A stretch of DNA of 34,775 nt from an uncultured Verrucomicrobia subdivision 3 bacterium (GCA_903850425.1 CAINLR010000154.1:1-34775), one strand, 5' to 3'. Numbered from the stretch's first letter, positions 1 to 9,303 are shown. Made by a program: numbers and translations. The notes: a model not told the origin generated them from the letters alone.

Positions 1-1
1 C

Positions 2-472
<471 letters not shown>

Positions 473-502
473 GCCTTATCCGTCCAATAAGCCCTATCCA
501 CC

Positions 503-1066
503 ATGCCCGAGTCCCCTGAAAAATTCCTTCAGAAGACCGGCAATTACCGCGCGCTCCACGCCTACCGCAAGGCCGAGGTGCTCTACGACTTCACCTTTCG
601 CTTCTGCGAAAAATTTCTCGCGCTCGGCGACCGCACGCGCGACCAGATGATCCAAGCCGCGCGCTCCGGCAAACAGAACATCGCCGAAGGCAGCAAAGCC
701 TCCGTCACCTCCACCGAGACCGAGATCAAGCTCATGAACGTCGCGCGCGCCAGCCTGGAGGAACTGCTGCTCGACTATCAGGATTTCCTCCGCGTGCGCG
801 ATTTTCCCCAGTGGGCGAAAAACTCCAAGGAAGCCCTTTACGCCCGCAAGCTCGGCTCACAGCCGGATGAATCTTATGAGACGTATCGTTCTTTCATGGA
901 ATCTAGGCCGCCCGCCGTGCTCGCGAACATCGCCATCTGCCTGATCCACCAGACCAACTACCTCCTCGACCAGCTGGTTCGCCGTTTGGAAACGGACTTT
1001 GTCCAAAAAGGCGGCCTCCGCGAACGCATGACCCGCGCCCGCCTCAACCACCGCGAAAAGCATTAA
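503..1066 (+). CDS. Four-helix-bundle suffix protein (S23 / 23S rRNA IVS-protein family)
   Basis: A 187-residue helical protein. The core (about residues 15-110) carries the signature of the S23/IVS family: an N-terminal helix with AYRKAEVLYDFTFRFCEK, then the conserved block QMIQAARSGKQNIAEGS, then a helix with EIKLMNVARASLEELLLDY. The long C-terminal extension (AICLIHQTNYLLDQLVRRLE) is typical of the larger 'suffix' version. The family forms small pentameric helical bundles; a biochemical role is not established. It starts 30 bases after thiC and ends one base before the next gene, so it may belong to a small operon with the DUF4256 gene. No transmembrane segment or signal peptide is visible. 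Confidence 0.9.
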   Translation: MPESPEKFLQKTGNYRALHAYRKAEVLYDFTFRFCEKFLALGDRTRDQMIQAARSGKQNIAEGSKASVTSTETEIKLMNVARASLEELLLDYQDFLRVRDFPQWAKNSKEALYARKLGSQPDESYETYRSFMESRPPAVLANIAICLIHQTNYLLDQLVRRLETDFVQKGGLRERMTRARLNHREKH

Positions 1067-1067
1067 A

Positions 1068-1625
1068 ATGAAAAAAGAATTATCCCCCAAACAACGCGAC
1101 GAGTTGCTGGCCGCGTTGAAAACCCGGTTTGAAAAGAACTTGGGCCGCCACTCAGGTTTGGTGTGGGCCAAGGTGCAGGCGCGGTTGGAGGGCCGGTCGG
1201 AAAAGATGTGGTCGCTCGCGGAAATGGAACGCACCGGCGGCGAACCGGATGTGGTTGGTCAGGATAAAAAATCGGGCGAGTTTATCTTCACGGATTGTTC
1301 CGCGCAAAGTCCCAAGGGCCGCGTCAGTTTTTGCTACGACCGCGCGGCGTTGGATGCGCGGAAGGAACATAAACCCAAAAACTGCGTCCTGGATGCGGCG
1401 GCGGACATGGGCGTGGAGGTGTTGACGGAGGAGGAATATTTCGCCCTACAGAAGCTCGGCGAGTTCGACACGAAGTCATCGAGCTGGCTGCGGACGCCGC
1501 CGGAGATCCGCGAACTTGGCGGCGCGATTTATGGTGATCGCCGCTACAACCGCGTCTTCATCGGCCACAACGGCGCGGAGTCTTACTATAGCGGTCGGGG
1601 CTTCCGCAGCTTGCTCAGGGTTTAG
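1068..1625 (+). CDS. DUF4256 family protein
   Basis: A 185-residue soluble protein that I recognise as DUF4256: a helical N-terminus (KQRDELLAALKTRFEKN), the segment WSLAEMERTGGEPDVVG, FIFTDCSAQSPKGRVSFCYD, the middle MGVEVLTEEEYFALQKLGEFD and the end TPPEIRELGGAIYGDRRYN followed by FIGHNGAESYYSGRGFR. The family is widespread and usually single-domain. Its function is unknown and I do not assign one. The start codon follows the upstream stop by one base (TAAAATG), which suggests translational coupling. The Gly/Tyr-rich C-terminus matches the conserved end of the family, so the gene looks complete. Confidence 0.9.
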   Translation: MKKELSPKQRDELLAALKTRFEKNLGRHSGLVWAKVQARLEGRSEKMWSLAEMERTGGEPDVVGQDKKSGEFIFTDCSAQSPKGRVSFCYDRAALDARKEHKPKNCVLDAAADMGVEVLTEEEYFALQKLGEFDTKSSSWLRTPPEIRELGGAIYGDRRYNRVFIGHNGAESYYSGRGFRSLLRV

Positions 1626-1729
1626 CGCGCGAAGTCGCCAGCCAAACGTCGTGGCCTGTGCTCTGGCTTCAAACAAGGGGACGCATTTTTCTTTGGTAAC
1701 ATTTTCATCAGTTTTTCGTCTTTGATTTC

Positions 1730-2509
1730 ATGCAAGCGAGATTTTTTTGGTTGGTTTTGATGACGTGGTTGCCAGTTGCGTTGGTGCGCGGTGCGGAGCC
1801 AGTCCGCGAATTGCAACTCACGGTCGACGGTGTCGCGCGCTCGACGCTCATCTGTGCGCAGGGATCGGCGAAAACAAATGCTTCGCCAGTGGTGTTTGTG
1901 TTTCATGGCCACGGTGGTAATTCGCGCAATGCCGAGCGCAGTTTTCACATCGAACAGGAATGGCCGGAGGCGATCGTGGTTTACATGCAGGGATTGCCGA
2001 CCGTCGGCCAGCTCACCGACCCTGCGGGCAAACGCAATGGCTGGCAGGCCGCGGCGGGGGATAACGGCGATCGCGACCTGAAGTTCTTCGATGCCGTGCT
2101 CGCGCAGTTAAAACAGGATTACAAGGTCGATGCCAAACGCATCTATGCGACCGGCCATTCCAACGGCGGCGGTTTCACATATCTGCTCTGGCTGACGCGC
2201 AATGATTTGTTCGCGGCGTTCGCGCCCTGCGCGGCGGTGGCCAAATACGCGGCGCAACTGAAACCAAAACCGGCGATGCCCATTGCCGGTGAAAAAGATC
2301 CGCTCGTCAAATTCGCCTGGCAGCAGCGGATGATGGACGCAGTGCGCAAGATTGATGGCTGTGCGGCAACCGGCGAGACGTGGGCGACCAATTGCACCCT
2401 TTATCCGTCGGCCAAGGGCACGCCGGTAGTCACCTTTATCCATGCCGGCGGACACATCGTGCCAGCATCGGCACCGACGCTCATCGTGAAATTTTTTAAG
2501 GAACACTGA
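1730..2509 (+). CDS. Secreted PHB-depolymerase-like esterase (alpha/beta hydrolase)
   Basis: A 259-residue exported alpha/beta hydrolase of the LpqC/PHB-depolymerase/feruloyl-esterase group, likely to cleave ester bonds in polymers or in acylated plant polysaccharides. Seen: a signal peptide over residues 1-22 (hydrophobic FFWLVLMTWLPVALV), an oxyanion-loop HGHGGN at 60, the nucleophile elbow GHSNGG with Ser144, a probable acid Asp190 (GEKDPLV) and His242 (HAGGHIVP). Length fits a one-domain member without a carbohydrate-binding module. It stands alone after a 104-base gap and faces the minus-strand lectin gene. Substrate cannot be told from sequence; the neighbouring glycan enzymes favour a hemicellulose esterase over a storage-polymer depolymerase. 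Confidence 0.85.
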   Translation: MQARFFWLVLMTWLPVALVRGAEPVRELQLTVDGVARSTLICAQGSAKTNASPVVFVFHGHGGNSRNAERSFHIEQEWPEAIVVYMQGLPTVGQLTDPAGKRNGWQAAAGDNGDRDLKFFDAVLAQLKQDYKVDAKRIYATGHSNGGGFTYLLWLTRNDLFAAFAPCAAVAKYAAQLKPKPAMPIAGEKDPLVKFAWQQRMMDAVRKIDGCAATGETWATNCTLYPSAKGTPVVTFIHAGGHIVPASAPTLIVKFFKEH

Positions 2510-2530
2510 CCGTCGCATATCCACCGGCGT

Positions 2531-2848
2531 TTACACCCCGAGCGCGAGCAAGCTAAAGGCGACGGAGTAAACGCGGGTCTCCCGCCAGGTGGCGATCTCG
2601 GCGATGAAGCCGGTGCCGGTGATTTCCGAGGCGGTGAGCGTGAGACGGCTGGCATCGCGCTGGTCGAGGTCGAAGCCGGTCAAGCTGAGGTGGACGACGG
2701 GCGGCGCATCGAACGGCGCACTGAAATAAACCGTAAAGCGCAGGACGCGGATTTCATCGCAAGCGTCGGGCGCGGGCGTGGCGAGGGTCCAGCCTTCAGT
2801 GAGGGTGCCGACTTGCACCGTGGCGGACAGGGCTTTCCAGGATTGCAT
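2531..2848 (-). CDS. H-type lectin domain protein
   Basis: A 105-residue protein that is almost entirely one beta-rich domain resembling the H-type lectin (discoidin-associated, GalNAc-binding) fold. Seen: the middle motif FSAPFDAPPVVHLSLTGFD, then GFIAEIATWRETRVYSVAF at the end, which matches the family pattern of 'F..PF..PPxV..S..GFD' and 'GF...I.TW..T.VY'. No signal peptide is obvious; the start MQSWKALSATVQVGTL goes directly into the first strand. It is convergent with the esterase gene, 21 bases apart. Known relatives bind sugars on cell surfaces; here a glycan-recognition role is an inference. H-type lectins also occur in phage fibres, so it could be a domesticated fragment. Confidence 0.75.
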   Translation of the reverse strand: MQSWKALSATVQVGTLTEGWTLATPAPDACDEIRVLRFTVYFSAPFDAPPVVHLSLTGFDLDQRDASRLTLTASEITGTGFIAEIATWRETRVYSVAFSLLALGV

Positions 2849-3045
2849 ATAAGTTAAGTTCCGATCAAAAGGGTTAGGGTTTCTCCTTGGCTGCGACGGA
2901 GGTTTCCAGGCGCAGCGACCAGAGATTTAAAGCGTGGCGCGGCGCGAACGCAAGCTGGTAATCAGCAAAGCGCGCAAGCTTTCGCCGCCGCAGCCTGTTC
3001 GCAGAACGGTTGATTTCAAGAACGTTGTCGGTTCTAATTTTCGGG
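2849..3045. other. Gene-poor spacer between divergent genes
   Basis: This spacer lies between the minus-strand lectin gene and the plus-strand ABM gene and must hold both promoters. I see no convincing coding region, hairpin terminator or repeat in it. Longer reading frames that cross it lack the third-position GC bias of the neighbours. Confidence 0.4.
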
Positions 3046-3597
3046 ATGCCTATTCATATTGCCATCACGCGTTCGGTGCGGCCTGGTTGCGAAGCGGAGT
3101 TTCAGCAGGCGCTGCGCGAATTTTTTCAGGCTTCCTTCGCCCACCACAGCGTGCTGGGTGTGACGATGATTCTGCCGCCACGGGGTTCGCGAGAGTTCGG
3201 GGTCATCCGCACGTTCACCGATGCAAAGGCGCGCGACGAATTTTACACGTCGGCGCTGTTCAAAAACTGGGAGCAGAAAATTCAGCCGCTGGTGGAAGGT
3301 GATTGGTCGCAACGGTCGTTGTGTGGATTGGAAGCGTGGTTCCGCTCGCCCACCGGACCGCCGCCGCGTTGGAAGATGGCGCTGGTGACGTTGCTTGGCG
3401 TTTATCCGGTAAGCCTGCTGATCGGATATTTTGTGGCGCCGCATCTGCGGCAGCTTCCGTTCGCGCTTTATCTATTCATCGCCAGCGCGCTGATGGTGGG
3501 TTGCCTGACGTGGATCGTGATGCCACAACTGGCGCGCTGGTTTAAACCATGGCTACAGCCACAGAAGCCGAAACCGGATGGAAACAGACCCGAATGA
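3046..3597 (+). CDS. Antibiotic-biosynthesis-monooxygenase-domain membrane protein
   Basis: A 183-residue protein with two parts. Residues 1-95 look like a ferredoxin-like ABM dimeric alpha-beta barrel (IHIAITRSVRPGCEAEFQQA, then EFGVIRTFTDAKARDEFY and WSQRSLCGLEAWF). Residues about 108-165 hold two transmembrane helices (ALVTLLGVYPVSLLIGYFV and FALYLFIASALMVGCLTWIV). ABM domain plus two helices is a known arrangement in membrane-anchored family members of unknown substrate. I start at ATG because an upstream TTG would add only 12 residues without a better ribosome site. It precedes the GH43 gene in the same direction, about 120 bases apart. Confidence 0.8.
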   Translation: MPIHIAITRSVRPGCEAEFQQALREFFQASFAHHSVLGVTMILPPRGSREFGVIRTFTDAKARDEFYTSALFKNWEQKIQPLVEGDWSQRSLCGLEAWFRSPTGPPPRWKMALVTLLGVYPVSLLIGYFVAPHLRQLPFALYLFIASALMVGCLTWIVMPQLARWFKPWLQPQKPKPDGNRPE

Positions 3598-3718
3598 AAA
3601 TGTTTCAGACTATCGCTGCGGTTCCTCGGGCGATTCGCACCGACGTCCAATCCCGTTTTTTCAAAGAAGGAATGGGGCTGTCTTGAATCGCCTCGGAATC
3701 CACTCCACACTGAAGAGC

Positions 3719-4819
3719 ATGAAATTCACATCAAGTCGCCCGCTCAATCGGCGCCGGTTCATCGCTGCGTTGTTCCTTGGAGCATCCATTTTTTCGGCCA
3801 CGGCAATTGCGCAGGAAAATTCACCCAGGCCGGAATTCAGAAACTCGTTCCCGGTCCTCCCGCTGGAACAATCGGCGAGCCGTGGCATCGTCACGCGCGA
3901 TCCTTCGAGCATTGTGCAGTGCAAAGACGAATACTGGGTGTTCTACACAGGGCGCGGCGTGCCGTCGTATCATTCGAAAGATCTCGTGAAATGGGAACGC
4001 GGTCCCGCCGTGTTTAAGACGGCACCGGCATGGGTTGCCGGAACCGTTCCGGAAAACCGCAACCTGTCCTGTTGGGCTCCCGATGTGATGAAGGTAGGCG
4101 ACCACTACCTGCTTTATTATTCCGTTTCTTCGATGGGAAAAATGACCTCGGCCATCGGCTTGGCGACCAATCCCACCTTGGACCCGAACGATCCAGCGTA
4201 TCATTGGACCGATGAAGGCGTCGTGGTGCGGACGCAGGAAGGTCAGCCGGGCGATGCTTACAATGCGATTGACCCGTCCGTATTTCACGACAACGACGGC
4301 AGCCTGTGGCTGACGTTTGGTTCTTATTGGACGGGCATCAAACTGATCCAACTTGATCCGCAGACCGGCAAACGGATTGCGCCGGATTCAAAGATCTATT
4401 CCCTGGCTTACAATAGCTCCATCGAAGCTTCCTATCTGTGCCGGCATGACGACTACTATTATCTGTTTGTGAACTGGGACGGCTGCTGTCAGGGAACCAA
4501 CAGCTCCTACAACATTCGCATTGGGCGGAGCAAAACGGTCACCGGACCTTATCTGGACAAAGTCGGCGCGGACATGCTGCACAGCGGCGGCTCGATTTTT
4601 CTGGCGACAAAAATCGGTCCGTTGATCGGTCCGGGGCACGCGGGGACTTTGAGCGCGGAAGGCAAGAATTGGTTTACGTCTGATTTCGAGGGCGATGTTC
4701 GCATGAATGGCAGAGCGACTCTGGCGATCATGCCGCTCAAGTGGAATGCCGACGGCTGGCCGGAGGCGACGGTGAATGATGTCAAGCCGAACTCACCTGA
4801 GAAATCTGCGACTAAGTAA
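3719..4819 (+). CDS. GH43 family glycoside hydrolase, endo-arabinanase-like, exported
   Basis: A 366-residue five-bladed beta-propeller enzyme. The N-terminus (NRRRFIAALFLGASIFSATAIA) is a signal peptide with a twin-arginine-like motif. Catalytic residues typical of GH43 can be placed: base Asp61 in RDPSSI, pKa modulator Asp185 in NAIDPSVF, and acid Glu236 in NSSIEASYL. Other family marks are WAPDVMKVGDHYLLYYSVSS, GSLWLTFGSYWTGI and GPGHAG at about 304. These match the alpha-L-arabinan endo-1,5-arabinosidase branch. The product acts outside the cytoplasm on arabinan side chains of pectin. The ATG chosen is the one directly before the signal peptide; upstream in-frame sequence is not protein-like. 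Confidence 0.9.
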   Translation: MKFTSSRPLNRRRFIAALFLGASIFSATAIAQENSPRPEFRNSFPVLPLEQSASRGIVTRDPSSIVQCKDEYWVFYTGRGVPSYHSKDLVKWERGPAVFKTAPAWVAGTVPENRNLSCWAPDVMKVGDHYLLYYSVSSMGKMTSAIGLATNPTLDPNDPAYHWTDEGVVVRTQEGQPGDAYNAIDPSVFHDNDGSLWLTFGSYWTGIKLIQLDPQTGKRIAPDSKIYSLAYNSSIEASYLCRHDDYYYLFVNWDGCCQGTNSSYNIRIGRSKTVTGPYLDKVGADMLHSGGSIFLATKIGPLIGPGHAGTLSAEGKNWFTSDFEGDVRMNGRATLAIMPLKWNADGWPEATVNDVKPNSPEKSATK

Positions 4820-4877
4820 AAATCTCATGCAAGAATACAACGCCCGCATCAGACCGAATGAACTTCAGCACAAGCCC

Positions 4878-6164
4878 ATGATGGTTGCACAGCTTTGGCC
4901 GAAAAGAACGAGTGTGTCGCGGCTGACTTTGCTAGGCCTCGCTCTGTTGTTTCTCGTCGCACCATGTCGGGCGGGCAGCAATGAAACTGGTTTTGTCCTA
5001 AAGGACGGCGACACGATGGTGTTCCTCGGCGACAGTATTACCGCTGCGAGGGGTTACACCAAGATCGTGGAGCTTTACACGCTGATGCGGCATCCCGAGG
5101 CGCGTGTGAAATTCTGGAACGCCGGTCAAGGCGGTGACACGGCATCCGGCGCGGTGTCGCGGCTGGAGCGCGATGTGTTTGCGCACGGCGCGACGGTGGT
5201 GACGGTTGCGTTTGGGATCAATGACATCGCTTGGGGCACGAAAGCGGATCAAGAACACAAACAGAAATACCTCGATGGGATCCGCACGATCGTGACCGAA
5301 TGCCAGAAGCATCACATGCGCGTGTTCATTTGCTCGCCGGCGGTGTTGCACCAGGATCCGGAAAAAGCCGAAACTGAGTTTTTGCAGAAGATGGCGGACG
5401 AAGGCATGGCGCTGGCGAAATCACTCGGGGCCGGAACGATTGACATCTCGCGCGGAATGCGGGAAGTGCAGCGCAAAGTGGTGGCTGCGAATGCGCAGGA
5501 GAAAGATCCCAAAAATATCACGCGGCTGCATGTGGAAGACGGCATTCATCTGAATGAGCTCGGCCAGTTGACCATGGCGTGGGCGATGTTGAAAGGACTC
5601 GGCGCGGAAGCGGACGTTTCCGACGCGGCGGTGGATGCGGCGACGGCGAAAGTTGTCAGCGCTACGGGTTGCAAAATCACGGATATCAAAAAACTCCCGG
5701 ATGGTGTGACGTTCGTGCGCTCGGATGCGGGATTGCCGATGAATCTTGGCGTGCTGAGCGCGCTGCAATATCGATTTGTTCCCGTGCCGGAGACGTTGAA
5801 TCGTTATCAGCTTACAGTGAAAGGCCTGAACGCTGGGCGTTATACGGTGCGCGCGGAAGGACGTTTGCTCGGCACTTGGGACGCAACTCAATTGGCTGAA
5901 GGCGTGAACATCGCCTCGGCGACCGCGAATGGCTGGGAGCCGGGCGGTCCGTGGGATGCCCAGTCCGATGCCGTGAAGGAACTGGTGGACGCGCGGGACA
6001 AAATGTGGATGGGTGGTCGGATTCGCGCGCAGCATAATGATACTAATCCCAAAGCAGCGGCGCTCGCGAAGGAATTCGAGCGATCGGATCAACAGCTCAC
6101 CGAGTTAGCGCGCGCCCAGGCCCGGCCCTATCCTTACCATTTTGAAGTGCGCGTGGCGCAGTAA
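4878..6164 (+). CDS. SGNH/GDSL hydrolase, exported
   Basis: A 428-residue lipase/acylhydrolase with the four SGNH blocks: FLGDSITA (nucleophile Ser53), NAGQGGDTASG (oxyanion Gly), FGINDIAWG (Asn115), and DGIHLNELGQ (Asp221/His224). The N-terminus from this ATG gives a normal signal peptide (RLTLLGLALLFLVAPCRA); starting at the ATG 51 bases upstream would give a long charged leader. The C-terminal 190 residues form a beta-rich and then helical extension seen in esterases that de-acetylate plant polysaccharides. It follows the GH43 gene by 58 bases, and a joint role in removing arabinan and acyl decorations is an inference. Confidence 0.88.
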   Translation: MMVAQLWPKRTSVSRLTLLGLALLFLVAPCRAGSNETGFVLKDGDTMVFLGDSITAARGYTKIVELYTLMRHPEARVKFWNAGQGGDTASGAVSRLERDVFAHGATVVTVAFGINDIAWGTKADQEHKQKYLDGIRTIVTECQKHHMRVFICSPAVLHQDPEKAETEFLQKMADEGMALAKSLGAGTIDISRGMREVQRKVVAANAQEKDPKNITRLHVEDGIHLNELGQLTMAWAMLKGLGAEADVSDAAVDAATAKVVSATGCKITDIKKLPDGVTFVRSDAGLPMNLGVLSALQYRFVPVPETLNRYQLTVKGLNAGRYTVRAEGRLLGTWDATQLAEGVNIASATANGWEPGGPWDAQSDAVKELVDARDKMWMGGRIRAQHNDTNPKAAALAKEFERSDQQLTELARAQARPYPYHFEVRVAQ

Positions 6165-6192
6165 GTAGCCCTGACCCAAACGAATTCAGGTT

Positions 6193-6372
6193 GTGAAAAC
6201 GTTTCAAGGTTATCAGCTCATCAAGCCAGACGATCTTCCTTGGCGGCCGTTCAACCTGATGAAGATCCCAAACGCGGATTATCTGGAGCGCACGGGGAGC
6301 GAGAATCTCGGCGCGCGGCTCTGGCGGCTGCCGCCCCAAACCCGCTTCGGTGTCGCGCGGAGCACTCGGTGA
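6193..6372 (+). pseudogene. Cupin protein N-terminal remnant
   Basis: A 59-codon GTG-started frame whose first 48 residues (MKTFQGYQLIKPDDLPWRP, then NLMKIPNADYLERTGSENLG and ARLWRLPPQ) resemble the start of a small cupin-fold protein. In such proteins the text continues with the metal-binding H-x-H and EE..VLEG strands. Here it breaks off right after RLPPQ and reads RFGVARSTR to a stop, with no cupin beta-barrel in any frame downstream. This looks like a 3'-truncated gene. No insertion sequence or repeat is visible at the break. Confidence 0.6.
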
Positions 6373-6537
6373 AGGCGATCGGTGTTGGTAGTGTTTGTGG
6401 TCACACTGTCGTTGGGCTGTTGCCTTTCATTACTACCACGCGCGAATATTTGATGTAAAAATTGCGTGTGACCAGGTGCCGGTGATTTAACCATTGATTG
6501 CCTTGAAATTTGTGTTTCTCGTCGGCAGCATTCATCC

Positions 6538-7671
6538 ATGTCCGCTACATTCTCGCGCCCAGCCGATTCTTCAACTCCGCTGCAGCGGGTCATGTCCATT
6601 GATGCGCTTCGCGGCATGGACATGTTCTTCATCGTCGGGGTGGAGGAAGTCTTCGAGGCGCTCTCGGCGATGTTTCCAATGACTCCCAGCTTGAACGACC
6701 GGCTACAACACGCCCCGTGGGCCGGGTTCCATTTCTATGATCTGATCTTTCCGCTCTTTGCCTTCATCGTCGGGGCGTCATTGGTGTTTTCCCTCTCCAA
6801 GTCCGTCGCCACCGACGGCAAAGCGGGAACCTCGCGGAAGATTCTCAAACGCAGTTTGATTCTCTATCTGCTGGGAATTCTGATCTACGGCGGCATTCAC
6901 GGTGGGATTGAGCACGTCCGACTACTCGGAGTGCTCCAGCGGCTGGCGCTGTGTTTCGGCGCGGCAGGTCTGGCGTTTGTCTGGCTGAGTCCGCGCAAGC
7001 TGGTCGCACTCACGGTTTCGCTGCTCGTTGGTTATTGGGCGATGCTCACCTTCATTTCCGTCCCGGGCTTCGGCGCGGGAGACTTTGCCGAGGGGCACAA
7101 CCTCACCAACTGGATTGACAGGATGTATCTGCCGTTTCGCAAATGGGATGGCGACCACGATCCGGAGGGCATCCTCAGCACGCTGCCAGCGATTGCTTCG
7201 AGCTTGCTGGGGGTCTTCGCCGGTTTGCTGATCAAGAATCCGGCGGTCGCACCGGCCCGGAAGGTTCGGTTGCTGGTGCTGTGGGGCATCGCCGGCGTGG
7301 TGGCGGGACTCCTGTGGCATCTTCAGTTTCCGATCATCAAGAAGATCTGGAGTTCATCCTTTGTTCTATTCACAGCCGGGATCAGTTCACTATTATTAGC
7401 GTGCTTCTACTACGTCATCGACATGAAGAACCACCGGGGTTGGTGTCGGCCGTTTGTGTGGATCGGGATGAATGCGATCACGATCTATCTGATCGCCCAC
7501 TTCGTAAAACTGGAAGGCATCGCGGACTGCTTTGTCGGCGGTGAAATCAACGCGGCGCTCGAGCGCGTTCACCCCGGCTTGGGCGCGTTGGTGACGGCGC
7601 TCCTGGCACTCAGCTTTTCCTTTCTGATTTGCGGGTTTCTATTCCAGCGCAAGATTTTCCTCCGCGTTTAG
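6538..7671 (+). CDS. DUF5009 / heparan-alpha-glucosaminide N-acetyltransferase-like membrane protein
   Basis: A 377-residue integral membrane protein with about ten transmembrane helices. The family start RVMSIDALRGMDMFFIVGVEE is followed by FHFYDLIFPLFAFIVGASLVFSL, the conserved loop and second helix of the HGSNAT/NagX group. Members transfer acetyl groups across a membrane to glucosamine-type sugars, or are of unknown function in bacteria. Late features include IGMNAITIYLIAHFVKLEGI. Length fits the family. It is transcribed toward the converging MFS gene with 11 bases between stops. Its place beside sugar-active enzymes agrees with a role in acetylated amino-sugar handling, but this is only context. 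Confidence 0.85.
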   Translation: MSATFSRPADSSTPLQRVMSIDALRGMDMFFIVGVEEVFEALSAMFPMTPSLNDRLQHAPWAGFHFYDLIFPLFAFIVGASLVFSLSKSVATDGKAGTSRKILKRSLILYLLGILIYGGIHGGIEHVRLLGVLQRLALCFGAAGLAFVWLSPRKLVALTVSLLVGYWAMLTFISVPGFGAGDFAEGHNLTNWIDRMYLPFRKWDGDHDPEGILSTLPAIASSLLGVFAGLLIKNPAVAPARKVRLLVLWGIAGVVAGLLWHLQFPIIKKIWSSSFVLFTAGISSLLLACFYYVIDMKNHRGWCRPFVWIGMNAITIYLIAHFVKLEGIADCFVGGEINAALERVHPGLGALVTALLALSFSFLICGFLFQRKIFLRV

Positions 7672-7682
7672 GGGCTGCCCAA

Positions 7683-8900
7683 TCAATTTTCAGCATCGCT
7701 TTTGGCTGGCACCCGCCGGCCGAGGAGCAGTTTTACCAAGCCGAAGAAAAGCACGGCACTTAGCAGGGCCAGGCCCGATTCCATGAAAAACATGCCAGCG
7801 GAATTCCAGCGGTCGTGCGCCCAGCCATCAAGGTTGGTCATGTAATAGATGGGCATGTTGGATAGGGAAGCCAGGGCGTTATACTTGGTGGCCGCCGCGC
7901 CTTTGCCGATGACCTCCAGCACAAATGCCGAGAAGGCGGCGTAGGCCAGCCCCGAGGTGAAGGTATAAATGGAAACCCACACGACAAACATGATTTGGCT
8001 GCGCGGCATCAGGGCCATGGCTACGCCCGCTCCGGCCTGCAAAATGCCGAACAGGAGGTAGGCTTGCTTGCGATCCATCCGGTCGCAGACGAAGCCGCCG
8101 ACGATGCAGCCGACGGCGGAGATGACGCCGCCGAGCACGCCAGTGATCAGCGCCACGGTGTTCGACGATGCGTCCCATTCGCCAGCGATGGAGGGAAACA
8201 CCACTGCGCCCGTGCCGATGGGCAGGAAGCATAGGATGAAAGCCAGCATGCCGGAACGGTTGCGGATCAACTGCCAGAGGTCTTTTAATGTGGCGGCGAG
8301 ACTTTTGAAAATAGTCGAGTTCACCTGTGGTCGCTCTGGTGTGGGCACGAGGGCCAATGCCGTGCAGCAGACAAAGCAAAGGCCACCTACGATGCCACTG
8401 GCCATCCACGGCGCGGGGAGGCGCTCGACCATGAACAAGCCCAAGCCGCCGCCGATGCCGCCGCCACCGAGATTGCCGGCCTGAAACCAGCCGGACGCAT
8501 GGCCCTTCAATTCATCCGGCGTGCTGTGGGCGAGCAGACTTTCGACCGCCATGCCGAGGACGGTGCTGGCGAGATTCGTCAGAAAAACCACCGAGGACAA
8601 GGCGGTCAACCCGACTTTGGTCGCGGGAAACCAACCCATTGCGGCAATGCCCGTGGCGCAGAGGATGCCGGCGAGGATATACCAGCGTTTCTGAGTCAGC
8701 GTGATGTCCACGACCGGCGCCCAAAAAAACTTCCAGGTCTGTGGCAACATGCCCATCGCCACCAGGGCCGCGATTTGACTGACGGACGCGCCAGCCTGCT
8801 TGAGTTGGTAAGCCAGCGTCACAGACACATAGCCGCTGACCACGCCAAAAGGAACGATCAGAACCATGAACACCCAGGGATGAATGTGCCGCGGATTCAT
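7683..8900 (-). CDS. MFS transporter
   Basis: A 405-residue permease with 12 predicted membrane helices in the inner membrane. The first half has VFMVLIVPFGVVSGYVSVTLAY, a loop PQTWKFFWAPVVDITLTQKRW of AmpG/PAT-type MFS proteins, and a second-half helix pair with the cytoplasmic loop GFVCDRMDRKQAYLLFG, the MFS motif D-R-x-x-[RK]. A Gly-rich helix (GNLGGGGIGGGLGLF) follows the domain-1 signature. Substrate is unknown; resemblance to AmpG-like permeases might suggest muropeptides or sugars. I use ATG; a TTG 42 bases further up would add 14 non-hydrophobic residues. Confidence 0.88.
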   Translation of the reverse strand: MNPRHIHPWVFMVLIVPFGVVSGYVSVTLAYQLKQAGASVSQIAALVAMGMLPQTWKFFWAPVVDITLTQKRWYILAGILCATGIAAMGWFPATKVGLTALSSVVFLTNLASTVLGMAVESLLAHSTPDELKGHASGWFQAGNLGGGGIGGGLGLFMVERLPAPWMASGIVGGLCFVCCTALALVPTPERPQVNSTIFKSLAATLKDLWQLIRNRSGMLAFILCFLPIGTGAVVFPSIAGEWDASSNTVALITGVLGGVISAVGCIVGGFVCDRMDRKQAYLLFGILQAGAGVAMALMPRSQIMFVVWVSIYTFTSGLAYAAFSAFVLEVIGKGAAATKYNALASLSNMPIYYMTNLDGWAHDRWNSAGMFFMESGLALLSAVLFFGLVKLLLGRRVPAKSDAEN

Positions 8901-9303
8901 GCGGATGGCTGGAGCGGGCGCGTCATCTGGGGCGTAAAGCAATCACGCGCGAAAGGATGCCGCGGGGAAAGGGAAAAAGAAAACAATTATTCAAGCGTCC
9001 GGGTGCCCGCAGGTTTCAAATGAAACCTGCGGGTGGCGCGGAGGCGGTCCGCGTCGGGTGAATATTGATTTCTGGGGCGGCGCGGAATCTGAACGCCGAG
9101 AGCGGGTGAGTGTTTGCCATGCGTCCTTCAGTGCGAAGCGGCTGCGGCGGGTCTCCGCGACCCAGCCGGCGAAAGGTTCAACGTGCTGAGATATTTGCCG
9201 GTGCGGCAGTGTATGCGAACGCTGCGGCGACTGGCTTTCAGCCCAGTCGCGCCGTGGCCGAATCACGTTTCCATTTTGTCTGAGCGTGCGTTACGATTTG
9301 ACG
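8901..9303. other. Non-coding divergent spacer with two perfect palindromes
   Basis: No gene is supported here. Two hairpins stand out: a 13-bp perfect stem with a 2-base loop at 9006-9033 (arm CCCGCAGGTTTCA) and an 8-bp stem (GCGACTGG / CCAGTCGC) around 9226-9250. Neither has a following T-run, and both sit between divergent starts, so they are not terminators for the flanking genes. They may be REP-like elements or regulator sites. Confidence 0.5.
9006..9033. repeat. Perfect 13-bp inverted repeat
   Basis: Arms CCCGCAGGTTTCA and TGAAACCTGCGGG are separated by AA. It is a near-continuous palindrome with no T-tract, in the spacer between divergent genes. It could be a dispersed palindromic element or a binding site. 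Confidence 0.7.

Noticed and set aside
9006-9033. Terminator for the MFS or glycosidase gene
   Set aside because: It lies upstream of both divergent genes and has no T-run.
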